Positions 1 through 6,250 of a DNA stretch of 9,918 nucleotides are shown here, piece by piece. The notes under the pieces were generated by a model. It worked only from the letters and a program-made list of their open reading frames with translations, was not told the origin of the DNA and did not search any database. Source of the stretch: Bdellovibrio sp. Lineage in GTDB: Bacteria > Bdellovibrionota > Bdellovibrionia > Bdellovibrionales > UBA1609. The stretch lies in assembly GCA_003694355.1 (NCBI GenBank), contig RFKI01000111.1:1-9918 (forward strand), given 5' to 3'. The translations under genes were made by a program, and so were the position numbers. Numbering within the stretch: the stretch's first letter is position 1; every line of letters begins with the position of its first letter.

Positions 1-2
1 CT

Positions 3-1715
3 TTAAGTCCTGTAGATCCTGCTGGCCGATACACCCAGGAAGTTCCTCAATATCAAGGTATGAAAATTTGGGACGCCAACTCTGTCATCGTAGAAGACCT
101 TAAAAAATCAGGACACCTGATTTTTCATTCACAAATTACACATAGTTATCCACATAATCCACGATCCAAGACGCCCCTGATCTTTCGAGCCACCCCCCAA
201 TGGTTCATTCGGATGGATGAGCCTCATTTTCCTTTAAGAAAAAAAGCTCTGGAAGCTGTGGAAAAAAACATTCAGTTTGTACCTGAGTGGGGGCGCCAAC
301 GTCTTCAGGCCATGATTCAAAACACTCCTGACTGGTGCTTAAGTCGGCAACGTATTTGGGGAGTTCCTATTCCTGTTTTCTACTGCACCCAGTGCGAAGA
401 GCCCCTTGTGAATGAAGAAATTATGAATCGCGTTGCTGACTCCTTTGAAAAAGACAATAAGGGAATCGAAGCTTTTCATGAAACTCCCACAGATCAATAC
501 ACAAAAGGATTTTCCTGTACAAAGTGCGGCTCTAAAGAATTCAGAAAAAGCCAGGACATTTTGGATGTGTGGTTTGATAGTGGTGTTTGTCACACAGCAG
601 TTCAACAAACCAGAAAGGATCTAGGCTTCCCCGCAGACATCTATCTGGAAGGAAGTGACCAACACCGCGGCTGGTTCCAAACCAGTCTCTTGTCCTCCAT
701 AGCGGCTTATGAGCAACCTCCTTTTCGCGCCCTGATCACACATGGTTTTGTCAATGACAGTGAAGGCTACAAAATGAGCAAAAGTCGCGGCAATGTGATT
801 AGCCCTTCTGATGTCATTAAGAAATACGGGGCTGAGATTTTGCGGTTATGGGTTGCCTATGAAGACTATGGGCAAGATGTTAGCATCAGTGAAGAAATGT
901 TTCAGCGAATCACTGAAACTTACCGACGATTTAGAAACACCATCCGTTTTATGCTAGGCAACCTTAAAGACTTTGATTTTTCCAAACATGCTGTCCCCTA
1001 TGATCGGATGACATCCGTTGATCAATGGGCCCTCTTTCAACTCAATCAATTGATCCTTAAGATCCGAAAAGCCTTTGATAACTATGATTTCTACAAAAGC
1101 TACCATGCTTTGAATCACTACTTTACAGTGACTCTTTCTTCATTCTATCTGGATATCCTAAAAGATCGGCTTTATACAGCCAAAACAGAGGGATTACCAC
1201 GAAGAAGTGCTCAAACCGTTATCTTTTTGCAACTCAAAAACTTACTTCCACTAATGGCTCCCATTTTAAGCTTTCTCTCTGAAGAAGCTTATAAATACCT
1301 TCAAGACCCTGACAAAAAAGAAAGCATCTTTCTCCTCCCTTTCCCTGAACCTCAGGAAGAGTGGGATAACCTAAAACTTGATGAACGTTTTCAAGAACTC
1401 CTAAAACTGAGAGCTGAAGTTTCTAAAAAACTGGAAGAACTTAGAAAAAATAAAACCATCGGCTCCAGTCTTGAGGCCCAAGTTCAAATCACTGTCCCTG
1501 AGCACCTAGTCCAATCCATTCAAGACCTTAAAGTCAACCTTGAAGAACTCTTTATTGTTTCCAAAGTGACATTGAGTCCAGGAGAAAAAGAGGATATTCT
1601 TGTTAAGAAAGCAGAAGGAGAAAAATGCGTGCGCTGCTGGAATTATCATGTTGAAGTAAACAAAAGCTCTCAATGGCCAGGACTTTGCCCTAAATGTATC
1701 GAGGCACTTTCATGA
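3..1715 (+). CDS. ileS: Isoleucyl-tRNA synthetase, C-terminal ~570 residues (5' end outside window)
   Basis: Cytoplasmic enzyme that charges tRNA-Ile with isoleucine. The frame is open from base 3, before the first ATG at 60, and that upstream stretch reads as IleS (SPVDPAGRYTQEVP), so the gene begins to the left. Visible in order: RATPQWFI after a tRNA-synthetase-I core segment; WCLSRQRIWGVPIPVFYC; two CxxC pairs (Cys codons at 384, 393, 516 and 525) likely forming a zinc knuckle; DVWFDSG at 564-584; the KMSKS ATP-binding loop at 771-785; an anticodon-binding helical region; and a C-terminal zinc finger (Cys at 1626, 1635, 1686 and 1695). The zinc-bearing insert before DVWFDSG and the final CxxC pairs match common bacterial IleS. 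The usual HSYPHCWR-type segment reads HSYPHNPRSKTP here. The HIGH motif and much of the editing domain lie outside the window. The gene overlaps lspA by ATGA and heads the ileS-lspA-lgt operon. Confidence 0.97.
   Translation, partial: LSPVDPAGRYTQEVPQYQGMKIWDANSVIVEDLKKSGHLIFHSQITHSYPHNPRSKTPLIFRATPQWFIRMDEPHFPLRKKALEAVEKNIQFVPEWGRQRLQAMIQNTPDWCLSRQRIWGVPIPVFYCTQCEEPLVNEEIMNRVADSFEKDNKGIEAFHETPTDQYTKGFSCTKCGSKEFRKSQDILDVWFDSGVCHTAVQQTRKDLGFPADIYLEGSDQHRGWFQTSLLSSIAAYEQPPFRALITHGFVNDSEGYKMSKSRGNVISPSDVIKKYGAEILRLWVAYEDYGQDVSISEEMFQRITETYRRFRNTIRFMLGNLKDFDFSKHAVPYDRMTSVDQWALFQLNQLILKIRKAFDNYDFYKSYHALNHYFTVTLSSFYLDILKDRLYTAKTEGLPRRSAQTVIFLQLKNLLPLMAPILSFLSEEAYKYLQDPDKKESIFLLPFPEPQEEWDNLKLDERFQELLKLRAEVSKKLEELRKNKTIGSSLEAQVQITVPEHLVQSIQDLKVNLEELFIVSKVTLSPGEKEDILVKKAEGEKCVRCWNYHVEVNKSSQWPGLCPKCIEALS
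1701..1704 (+). promoter_or_regulatory. Ribosome-binding site deciding the lspA start
   Basis: GAGG sits 7 nt before the ATG at 1712, inside the last codons of ileS. It supports 1712 rather than the in-frame ATG at 1694, which has no comparable site. Confidence 0.6.
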
Positions 1716-2218
1716 TCCAAAGAAAATATCTGATTTTAATGGTATTTTCGGGACTTATTATTGCCCTTGACCAAGTGACAAAAATTTATATTCACACTCA
1801 CTTTAAACTCCATGAAAGCCTGCCTGTCATTCAAAACTTTTTTAATATCACTTATGTTCGCAATAAAGGAGCGGCCTTTGGGATGCTTCATGATTCTCAT
1901 GAAACATTTCGAACCATTTTCTTTTTAGCTATCCCTCCTCTAGCAGCTATTATTATTTTATTTCTTTTAAGAGGAATAAAAAATTCCCAAACTATTTATA
2001 TCTATGCTTATTCTGCTATTTTTGCAGGCGCTATTGGCAACTACATCGACCGCCTTCGCCTAGGGTATGTGGTGGATTTTCTGGATTTTCACATTTATAA
2101 CCGATTCACTTGGCCCGCTTTTAATATTGCAGATTCTGCCATTGTCGTAGGAGTCATCACCCTCATGATCTTGACCTTTTTTGAAGAAAAACAAAAGAAA
2201 AAACAAAAAAAGTCATGA
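1712..2218 (+). CDS. lspA: Lipoprotein signal peptidase (signal peptidase II)
   Basis: Inner-membrane aspartyl protease that removes signal peptides from diacylglyceryl-modified prolipoproteins. The protein is 168 residues from the ATG at 1712, a normal LspA length. That start overlaps the ileS stop as ATGA and has a GAGG 7 nt upstream; an in-frame ATG at 1694 would add six residues but is less likely. The four membrane segments expected of the family can be followed. Key motifs: ALDQVTK near residue 20, NKGAAFG at 51-57, GNYIDR at 109-114 with catalytic Asp113, and FNIADSA with catalytic Asp141. The C-terminus is a short Lys/Gln-rich tail (KQKKKQKKS) encoded by an A-rich run that includes an in-frame A AAA AAG heptamer just before the stop. 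The gene lies directly before lgt, which acts one step earlier in the same pathway, so the two are probably co-expressed. Confidence 0.96.
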   Translation: MIQRKYLILMVFSGLIIALDQVTKIYIHTHFKLHESLPVIQNFFNITYVRNKGAAFGMLHDSHETFRTIFFLAIPPLAAIIILFLLRGIKNSQTIYIYAYSAIFAGAIGNYIDRLRLGYVVDFLDFHIYNRFTWPAFNIADSAIVVGVITLMILTFFEEKQKKKQKKS

Positions 2219-2219
2219 T

Positions 2220-2990
2220 ATGCTTCCTTTTATAAAAATAACTTCTTCTTTTTACATCCCCACCTACACTCTTATCATCAGCCTTGTTTATTGCTTTTGC
2301 CTCTGGTACTTGATTAAAAGAGCTAAAAAAAAACGCTATGATATAAAAATCACCTTAGATTTAGCTCTTATATTTATGATTGCAGGTTTCGTGGGCGCCC
2401 GTCTCTTTCATGTTTTCTATGAAGCGCCTCAATACTATAAAGTACACCCTTTAGATATTTTAAAAATTTGGAGAGGCGGCTTTGTGTTTTATGGAGGCGC
2501 CATCACTATTGCCCTTAGCTTTATTTGGTTTTTAAAGTCCAAAAAGCAGCCTCTTCTTTATTGGGCTGACTTATGGGCTCCTGTACTCGCTATAGGATAT
2601 GGTCTAGGAAGACTGGCCTGCTTTTTTAATGGCTGTTGTTATGGAAAAGTTTGCTCATTACCATGGGCTGTTCATTTTCCAGGCACCCCTCACCCAGAAC
2701 TGGCGCGCCACCCCACTCAACTATATGCCACAGCATGGGGACTTCTTAATTTTGCCCTCCTGATCACTCTAGAATCTTTAAAAGTTAAAAGAAAACCAGG
2801 AGACCTGTTTTTTTTATGGCTTTTCATCCATGCCATTGGACGCTTAATGATGGAACATTTTCGAGATGATGACCGCGGGCAATTTATCTTAAACTTAAGT
2901 ATTTCTTCCTGGATCAGCTTGGGATTGATTGTCCTTTCTTTAGGCTATTGGATTTTCTACAGAAGGACTCAAAAAAATTTCATTCACTAA
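2220..2990 (+). CDS. lgt: Prolipoprotein diacylglyceryl transferase (Cys-rich signature subtype)
   Basis: Inner-membrane enzyme that transfers diacylglycerol from phosphatidylglycerol to the lipobox cysteine of prolipoproteins. The ATG at 2220 lies one base after the lspA stop (TGA-T-ATG) and gives 256 residues, within the family range. The frame is open back to a TTG at 2181, but that start would add a Lys-rich segment and overlap lspA by 38 bases. No clear ribosome-binding site is seen, so translational coupling to lspA is likely. Several hydrophobic segments are visible. Motifs: WRGGFVFYGG at about 84-93, GRLACFFNGCCYG at 130-142, HPTQLY at 164-169 and GRLMMEHFRDD at 207-217. The Arg and Gly of the central signature and the C-terminal Arg/Glu pair are kept. 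Residues matching E. coli His103, Asn146 and Glu151 read Tyr, Cys and Cys, a variant I recognise from other delta-type bacteria. The gene converges on the DUF167 gene. Confidence 0.94.
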   Translation: MLPFIKITSSFYIPTYTLIISLVYCFCLWYLIKRAKKKRYDIKITLDLALIFMIAGFVGARLFHVFYEAPQYYKVHPLDILKIWRGGFVFYGGAITIALSFIWFLKSKKQPLLYWADLWAPVLAIGYGLGRLACFFNGCCYGKVCSLPWAVHFPGTPHPELARHPTQLYATAWGLLNFALLITLESLKVKRKPGDLFFLWLFIHAIGRLMMEHFRDDDRGQFILNLSISSWISLGLIVLSLGYWIFYRRTQKNFIH

Positions 2991-3015
2991 AAAAGCCCAT
3001 CAATATTTTTTCCAT

Positions 3016-3327
3016 TTATTCAACTAAATTAATAATTTTCGAAGCAAACTCTGAAGCTGGCAAAGGATGAGTGTCAAAGAGTAAAGTTTTCTCTCGAGAA
3101 GTTTCCCCATGGGTTAAACAAATCTGTTTTTTAGCTATTTTTAGTTTTTTACTAAAAAATTTAATAAGAGCTTCATTGGCTGCGCCATCCACTGGAGGCG
3201 CCTGAACTTTGACTTTTAAACGCTCCCCATGCTCACCAACAACCTGTGTCTTTGAAGCTTTTGGTTGTACATGTAATAAAAGTTCAACTTGAAATGGCTC
3301 CTTGATTCGAAGCCATGAAGAACTCAA
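3016..3327 (-). CDS. DUF167 (YggU-family) protein
   Basis: Small conserved cytoplasmic protein of unknown function, 103 residues, typical for the family. The diagnostic core is present: APPVDGAANEAL at about 43-54 and GETSREK at about 74-80. The chosen start is TTG at 3327. It directly follows the divIVA stop in the same frame (TGA TTG), and a GGAG lies 6 nt upstream inside divIVA. No in-frame ATG exists near the N-terminus. The gene is coupled to divIVA; DUF167 genes often sit near yggS, proC, yggT and divIVA in delta-type proteobacteria and near yggS in E. coli. The family identity is secure, but the biochemical role is unknown. Confidence 0.9.
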   Translation of the reverse strand: MSSSWLRIKEPFQVELLLHVQPKASKTQVVGEHGERLKVKVQAPPVDGAANEALIKFFSKKLKIAKKQICLTHGETSREKTLLFDTHPLPASEFASKIINLVE

Positions 3328-3903
3328 TCAAGGCTCCAATGTTTTTTGTAAAGCCTCTTTGACCTTAGCCTTAATCTCTGAGTCTTCAGATGAAGGACTT
3401 GGAGCTTCTTGAAAACCGCTTTCTCGGATTTCCCCTGGCAACTCTGGGTCCGGCATCACTCGATGCCCTTGCTCCAACATGGTCAAATGAGACTGCACCA
3501 AGGCTCTTAAATTGTTTTCAAATTGCATACGGACCTTTTTTAGATCTGCAATTTCTTGATAAATTTTCTTTAAAGAATCCCTGGCATCTCTCACAATGGT
3601 TTCTGCTTTTTGATTGGCATCACTTAAAATCAATCGGGCTTCTCTTTCAGCGTCAGCTTGAATTTTATCGGACATCTTAGTAGCCGTCGTGATGGTGTTC
3701 TTTAAAAGCTCATCTCTTTCGCGATATTCAATAATGCTTAACTCTTTTTCTCGAAGCGTTTCTCGAAGCTGATTTCGATCCCTTATAATGCTTTCCATTT
3801 CATCAGCAACCATTCGCAAGAATTCCATAACTTCTTCTGGATCAAAGCCCATCATTTTGCGACTGAACGTTTTATGGGCTATGTCTATTGGAGCTATTTT
3901 CAT
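3328..3903 (-). CDS. divIVA: DivIVA-family polar growth/division scaffold protein
   Basis: Peripheral membrane coiled-coil protein that gathers at curved membrane (poles, septum) and recruits partners. It is 191 residues. The N-terminal lipid-binding domain (about 1-32: IAPIDIAHKTFSRKMMGFD, then PEEVMEFL) matches DivIVA closely. A long, nearly continuous coiled coil runs from about 28 to 145, rich in Glu, Arg, Lys and heptad Leu/Ile. An acidic, Pro/Ser-containing linker (about 148-176) and a short amphipathic C-terminal helix follow. The tip residues that match Phe17-Arg18 of B. subtilis DivIVA are Met17-Met18 here. The ATG at 3903 is backed by GAGGGGG just upstream. The gene sits in the neighbourhood often found for divIVA (yggS, proC, DUF167; ileS-lspA nearby). 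It probably has its own promoter in the 221-bp gap after proC. Confidence 0.92.
   Translation of the reverse strand: MKIAPIDIAHKTFSRKMMGFDPEEVMEFLRMVADEMESIIRDRNQLRETLREKELSIIEYRERDELLKNTITTATKMSDKIQADAEREARLILSDANQKAETIVRDARDSLKKIYQEIADLKKVRMQFENNLRALVQSHLTMLEQGHRVMPDPELPGEIRESGFQEAPSPSSEDSEIKAKVKEALQKTLEP
3334..3337 (-). promoter_or_regulatory. Ribosome-binding site for the TTG start of the DUF167 gene
   Basis: On the minus strand GGAG lies 6 nt before the TTG at 3327, within the final codons of divIVA. It is the main reason to accept a TTG start placed directly after the divIVA stop. Confidence 0.55.
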
Positions 3904-3932
3904 TTTTCCCCCTCATTCATTCCTTTTTTTAG

Positions 3933-3960
3933 ATTAAAGAATCCATACCTGTTAAGTAAA
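3933..3960 (-). promoter_or_regulatory. Candidate sigma-70-type promoter for divIVA
   Basis: Read on the minus strand: TTTACT (3960-3955) as -35 and TTTAAT (3938-3933) as -10, with a 16-nt spacer. They match consensus at 4/6 and 5/6 positions. The site lies about 30 nt before the divIVA start and beyond the terminator-like hairpin, which fits an independent promoter. The region is AT-rich, so chance matches are possible. Confidence 0.4.
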
Positions 3961-3979
3961 GCTATTTTTTAAAGCATTG

Positions 3980-4007
3980 AAAAAACCAACAAGACCATTG
4001 TCTTGTT
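3980..4007 (-). terminator. Probable intrinsic terminator of the maf-yggS-proC operon
   Basis: On the minus strand an 8-bp perfect stem (AACAAGAC, loop AATG, GTCTTGTT) is followed by GG and six T residues (3985-3980). It lies about 118 nt after the proC stop and before the candidate divIVA promoter. The stem has only three G:C pairs, so it may be leaky. A second hairpin abuts it on the upstream side. Confidence 0.55.
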
Positions 4008-4026
4008 ACAAGAAAAAAACTTGTAA
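4006..4026. repeat. 7-bp inverted repeat with a homopolymer loop, next to the terminator
   Basis: TTACAAG, seven A residues, then CTTGTAA (plus strand) form a perfect 7-bp palindrome with a 7-nt loop. Two bases (4006-4007) are shared with the neighbouring terminator stem. As a result ACAAG/CTTGT occurs four times in alternation between 3989 and 4024. It could be a second RNA hairpin in the proC 3' region or a DNA operator; nothing here decides between these. Confidence 0.5.
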
Positions 4027-4124
4027 TAATTAGAAATCTTTTCACTTTTATAAAACGAAGCACTTCAAAGAGAAGGACTTTTCACTTTATCTTCTAAAAA
4101 GAGAGGAGCCAAGTCCCTTGTTTT

Positions 4125-4955
4125 TCAGGCCTCAGCTCCCAATTCCTTATCTCTTAAGGCGGCCTTCTCAAAACTATACCGCAAAAGCCTTTCGATCTCG
4201 AGTTCTCTCATGGAAGCCAAACCCGCAGCCGTCACTCCCTTTGAAGAAACCACCTTATTTTGGAGGTCTGTTAGAGTTGGAAGCGTTGATTTTTGTGCTA
4301 ACAGGGAAGCCCCTAAAAAAGTTTGGATGGTTAGCTCTTTTGCTTTTTCTGGAGAAAAACCATGTTCCTCTAACCACTCTTGCCAATACATCATAAGTTC
4401 AAAGATAAAGCCCACCCCACTGCTACACGCCACTGTGAGAGCCTCTAAAGCTTCACCTTCTTCAATTTTAACAACCACCCCCATGGCTTCAAATAATTCT
4501 TCAATCAAATCCCCTAAAGACTCATTGCCCTTTGTAACTGCGTAACCTACCACGGCCTGTTGCAAACTGGCTGGGGTATTTGGAATCACCCGAACAAGTT
4601 GATGAGTCTGAGGAATGAGTTTTTGTAAGGCACTTAAAGTCACCCCTGCCGCAAAGGAAACCACGATATGATGAGGCTCAAAGCTTGAGGCAATGGGCTC
4701 CAGACAAGCATAAATTTCCTGAGGTTTTACAGCTATAAAAACAATATCACAAGTATCTATAAGTTCTTCATTGTTTTTTAAAATGTGAACTCCATAATCT
4801 GATTTCATCTTTTGTAGCTTTCTTTCTGTTCGGTTGGTGACCCATATCTGAGAGGGTTTGACCTTCTTGGCTTCAATCAAGGCCCCCACAACAGTTTGGG
4901 TCATGTTTCCAGCTCCAATAAAGCCTATTTTTTTTTGATCCAATATTCTCTGCAT
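4125..4955 (-). CDS. proC: Pyrroline-5-carboxylate reductase (divergent C-terminal motifs)
   Basis: Cytoplasmic enzyme for the last step of proline synthesis: NAD(P)H-dependent reduction of pyrroline-5-carboxylate. It is 276 residues from the ATG at 4955, which has AGGGTGG 5 nt upstream; a GTG at 4964 would add three residues with no good ribosome site. Rossmann nucleotide-binding motif GFIGAGNM at about 11-18, VKP at 76-78 and RVIPNTPA at about 122-129 are all clear. The C-terminal dimer and substrate-binding helices are less canonical: the usual GSGPAY segment reads SSGVGFIF, and the usual SPGGTT segment reads SSKGVT. The fold and length are intact, so this is most likely a working but divergent P5C reductase; a related imine reductase cannot be excluded. 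It follows yggS by 13 bases from this start, the common yggS-proC pairing. Confidence 0.87.
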   Translation of the reverse strand: MQRILDQKKIGFIGAGNMTQTVVGALIEAKKVKPSQIWVTNRTERKLQKMKSDYGVHILKNNEELIDTCDIVFIAVKPQEIYACLEPIASSFEPHHIVVSFAAGVTLSALQKLIPQTHQLVRVIPNTPASLQQAVVGYAVTKGNESLGDLIEELFEAMGVVVKIEEGEALEALTVACSSGVGFIFELMMYWQEWLEEHGFSPEKAKELTIQTFLGASLLAQKSTLPTLTDLQNKVVSSKGVTAAGLASMRELEIERLLRYSFEKAALRDKELGAEA

Positions 4956-4960
4956 GATGA

Positions 4961-4967
4961 CCACCCT
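4961..4967 (-). promoter_or_regulatory. Ribosome-binding site deciding the proC start
   Basis: AGGGTGG on the minus strand ends 5 nt before the ATG at 4955. It favours that ATG over the in-frame GTG at 4964, which lies inside this site. Confidence 0.5.
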
Positions 4968-4968
4968 T

Positions 4969-5670
4969 TCATTTTTTTTTCACACGCGGCCCCAATAAAG
5001 CTTGTCCTAATCGAACAATGGTCGCCCCTTCCTCAATGGCCACATCAAAATCCTGACTGGTTCCCATGGAAAGCTGGGGCAACCTGAGGGCCCATTTTTT
5101 TTCTAAATCATCTCTTAACTGTTTTAATTGTTGAAAGAAAGGGCGCGCTTGTTCTGAAAACTCCACAGGGGGTGGCAAAGTCATTAACCCCTCCAATTGA
5201 ACGCCTTTCAAGTCTCTGGTCTTCTCTAAAAAAGAGTCCATTTCTCGAGGCAAAACCCCTGCCTTTGTGGGCTCTTCACTTAAATTAACCTGGACTAAAA
5301 CGCTTTGTAACGGCAACCCTTCTTCTTCAACAACTTGGGAGATTTTCTGTAAAACGGTGATATCATCTATTGAATGAATCAACTTAAAACCCGATTTGGC
5401 AAGAGCTCTTGCTTTTTTCTTCTGGATGCGCCCAATAAAGTGCCAAGACAGGTTCTCTCCTTGGAGCGCCTCCATTTTCAAAAGAGCTTCTTGTAAATAG
5501 TTTTCCCCGAAATCTTTAATGCCAAACTGTTGATTAGCTTCTTTTATTGTCTCCAATGGCTGAAGCTTGGAAACAGCTAAAACCTTGATCTCAGAAGGAT
5601 CCCTCTTTACTTTTTGAGCTGCTATTTTAATGGTTTCATAAATTCTTTCAATCCTCTCTGAAAGGCACAT
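4969..5670 (-). CDS. yggS: PLP-binding homeostasis protein, YggS/PROSC family
   Basis: Cytoplasmic alanine-racemase-like TIM-barrel protein that binds pyridoxal 5'-phosphate and buffers vitamin B6 and amino/keto-acid pools; the family has no confirmed enzyme activity. It is 233 residues, normal length. The PLP Schiff-base lysine is Lys35 in VLAVSKLQP. Other family motifs: GENYLQE at about 55-61, SWHFIG at about 75-80, VQVNLSEEPTKAG at about 126-138, GLMT at about 161-164, and SMGTSQDFDVAI followed by VRLGQALLGPR at about 201-229 (phosphate binding). The ATG at 5670 overlaps the end of maf by 23 bases, and an AAGGG-type site lies upstream. The gene is coupled to proC downstream, consistent with the known co-occurrence of YggS and ProC. 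Confidence 0.95.
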   Translation of the reverse strand: MCLSERIERIYETIKIAAQKVKRDPSEIKVLAVSKLQPLETIKEANQQFGIKDFGENYLQEALLKMEALQGENLSWHFIGRIQKKKARALAKSGFKLIHSIDDITVLQKISQVVEEEGLPLQSVLVQVNLSEEPTKAGVLPREMDSFLEKTRDLKGVQLEGLMTLPPPVEFSEQARPFFQQLKQLRDDLEKKWALRLPQLSMGTSQDFDVAIEEGATIVRLGQALLGPRVKKK

Positions 5671-6250
5671 GCCAACCCTTTTGCTTTAATATCTCTTTAA
5701 TTCTTCCAACGGGCAAGCCCACAATGGTTTCCCAAGCTCCTTGATATTTGCTCACCAAAAGACGACCCATGCCTTGAATGCCATAAGCTCCAGCCTTATC
5801 AAGCGGCTCTCCCGTTTGAACATAGTGGATAACTTCACTCAAAGCCAAAGGGCGGAACGTCACCCGGGCCTCATCATAGCCCGAAACCACCTCGCCAGAA
5901 CTTCCATTCAGGAGAGAAAAACCCGTTATAACGCTATGCGTTTTTCCCGAAAGAGTCCTCAAAATCTCCACGGCCTGTTGAGAATTTTTAGGCTTTCCTA
6001 AAGGGTGTCCCTCAAAAACCACCAAAGTGTCTGCAGAAACGATGATTTTTCCTTGAAAAATCAAGGGGTTAGAAGACTCCACCAAGGCCCTCGCCTTTTG
6101 TTCAGCCAGCCTCTGCACCATGACCTCTAAGCTCACGTTTTTCTTTAATTTTTCCGATAAAGAAGTTGGCTGAACTTTAAAAATAAAACCAGCTTCTTTA
6201 AGAAGTTGCCGACGACGAGGAGATTGAGAAGCCAAAATGAGTTCATACAT
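5648..6250 (-). CDS. maf: Maf-family nucleoside triphosphate pyrophosphatase (YhdE-like dTTP/UTP type)
   Basis: Cytoplasmic enzyme that hydrolyses non-canonical or excess nucleoside triphosphates to monophosphate and pyrophosphate. It is 200 residues. Motifs: SQSPRR at 8-13, the catalytic-Asp segment SADTLVVFEG around Asp74, LGKP at 84-87, and DKAGAYGIQG at 151-160. The AGAYGIQG form points to the YhdE (dTTP/UTP) group rather than the YceF (m7GTP) group. The usual GSYxNVVGLP segment reads GAWETIVGLP, a mild change. The ATG at 6250 begins MYELILASQSPRR, the usual Maf N-terminus; only a weak ribosome site precedes it. It heads the maf-yggS-proC operon and diverges from tadC with 29 bp between start codons, so its promoter probably overlaps the tadC 5' end. 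Confidence 0.95.
   Translation of the reverse strand: MYELILASQSPRRRQLLKEAGFIFKVQPTSLSEKLKKNVSLEVMVQRLAEQKARALVESSNPLIFQGKIIVSADTLVVFEGHPLGKPKNSQQAVEILRTLSGKTHSVITGFSLLNGSSGEVVSGYDEARVTFRPLALSEVIHYVQTGEPLDKAGAYGIQGMGRLLVSKYQGAWETIVGLPVGRIKEILKQKGWHVPFRED

Noticed and set aside
1694..1711. Earlier in-frame ATG for lspA at 1694.
   Set aside because: It gives a deeper overlap with ileS, no ribosome-binding site and a non-conserved N-terminal extension compared with 1712.
2991..3015. Possible bidirectional terminator between convergent lgt and the DUF167 gene.
   Set aside because: There are A and T runs but no GC-containing stem; only a weak A/T pairing can be drawn.
4071..4120. Hairpin between AAGGACTT (4073-4080) and AAGTCCCTT (4111-4119).
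   Set aside because: It needs a bulge and a loop of about 30 nt, and no T-run follows in the proC direction; it is too weak to call.
4118..4545. Plus-strand open frames opposite proC (4118-4396 and 4210-4545).
   Set aside because: They are antisense shadows of a well-supported proC, with no family motifs and no ribosome-binding sites.
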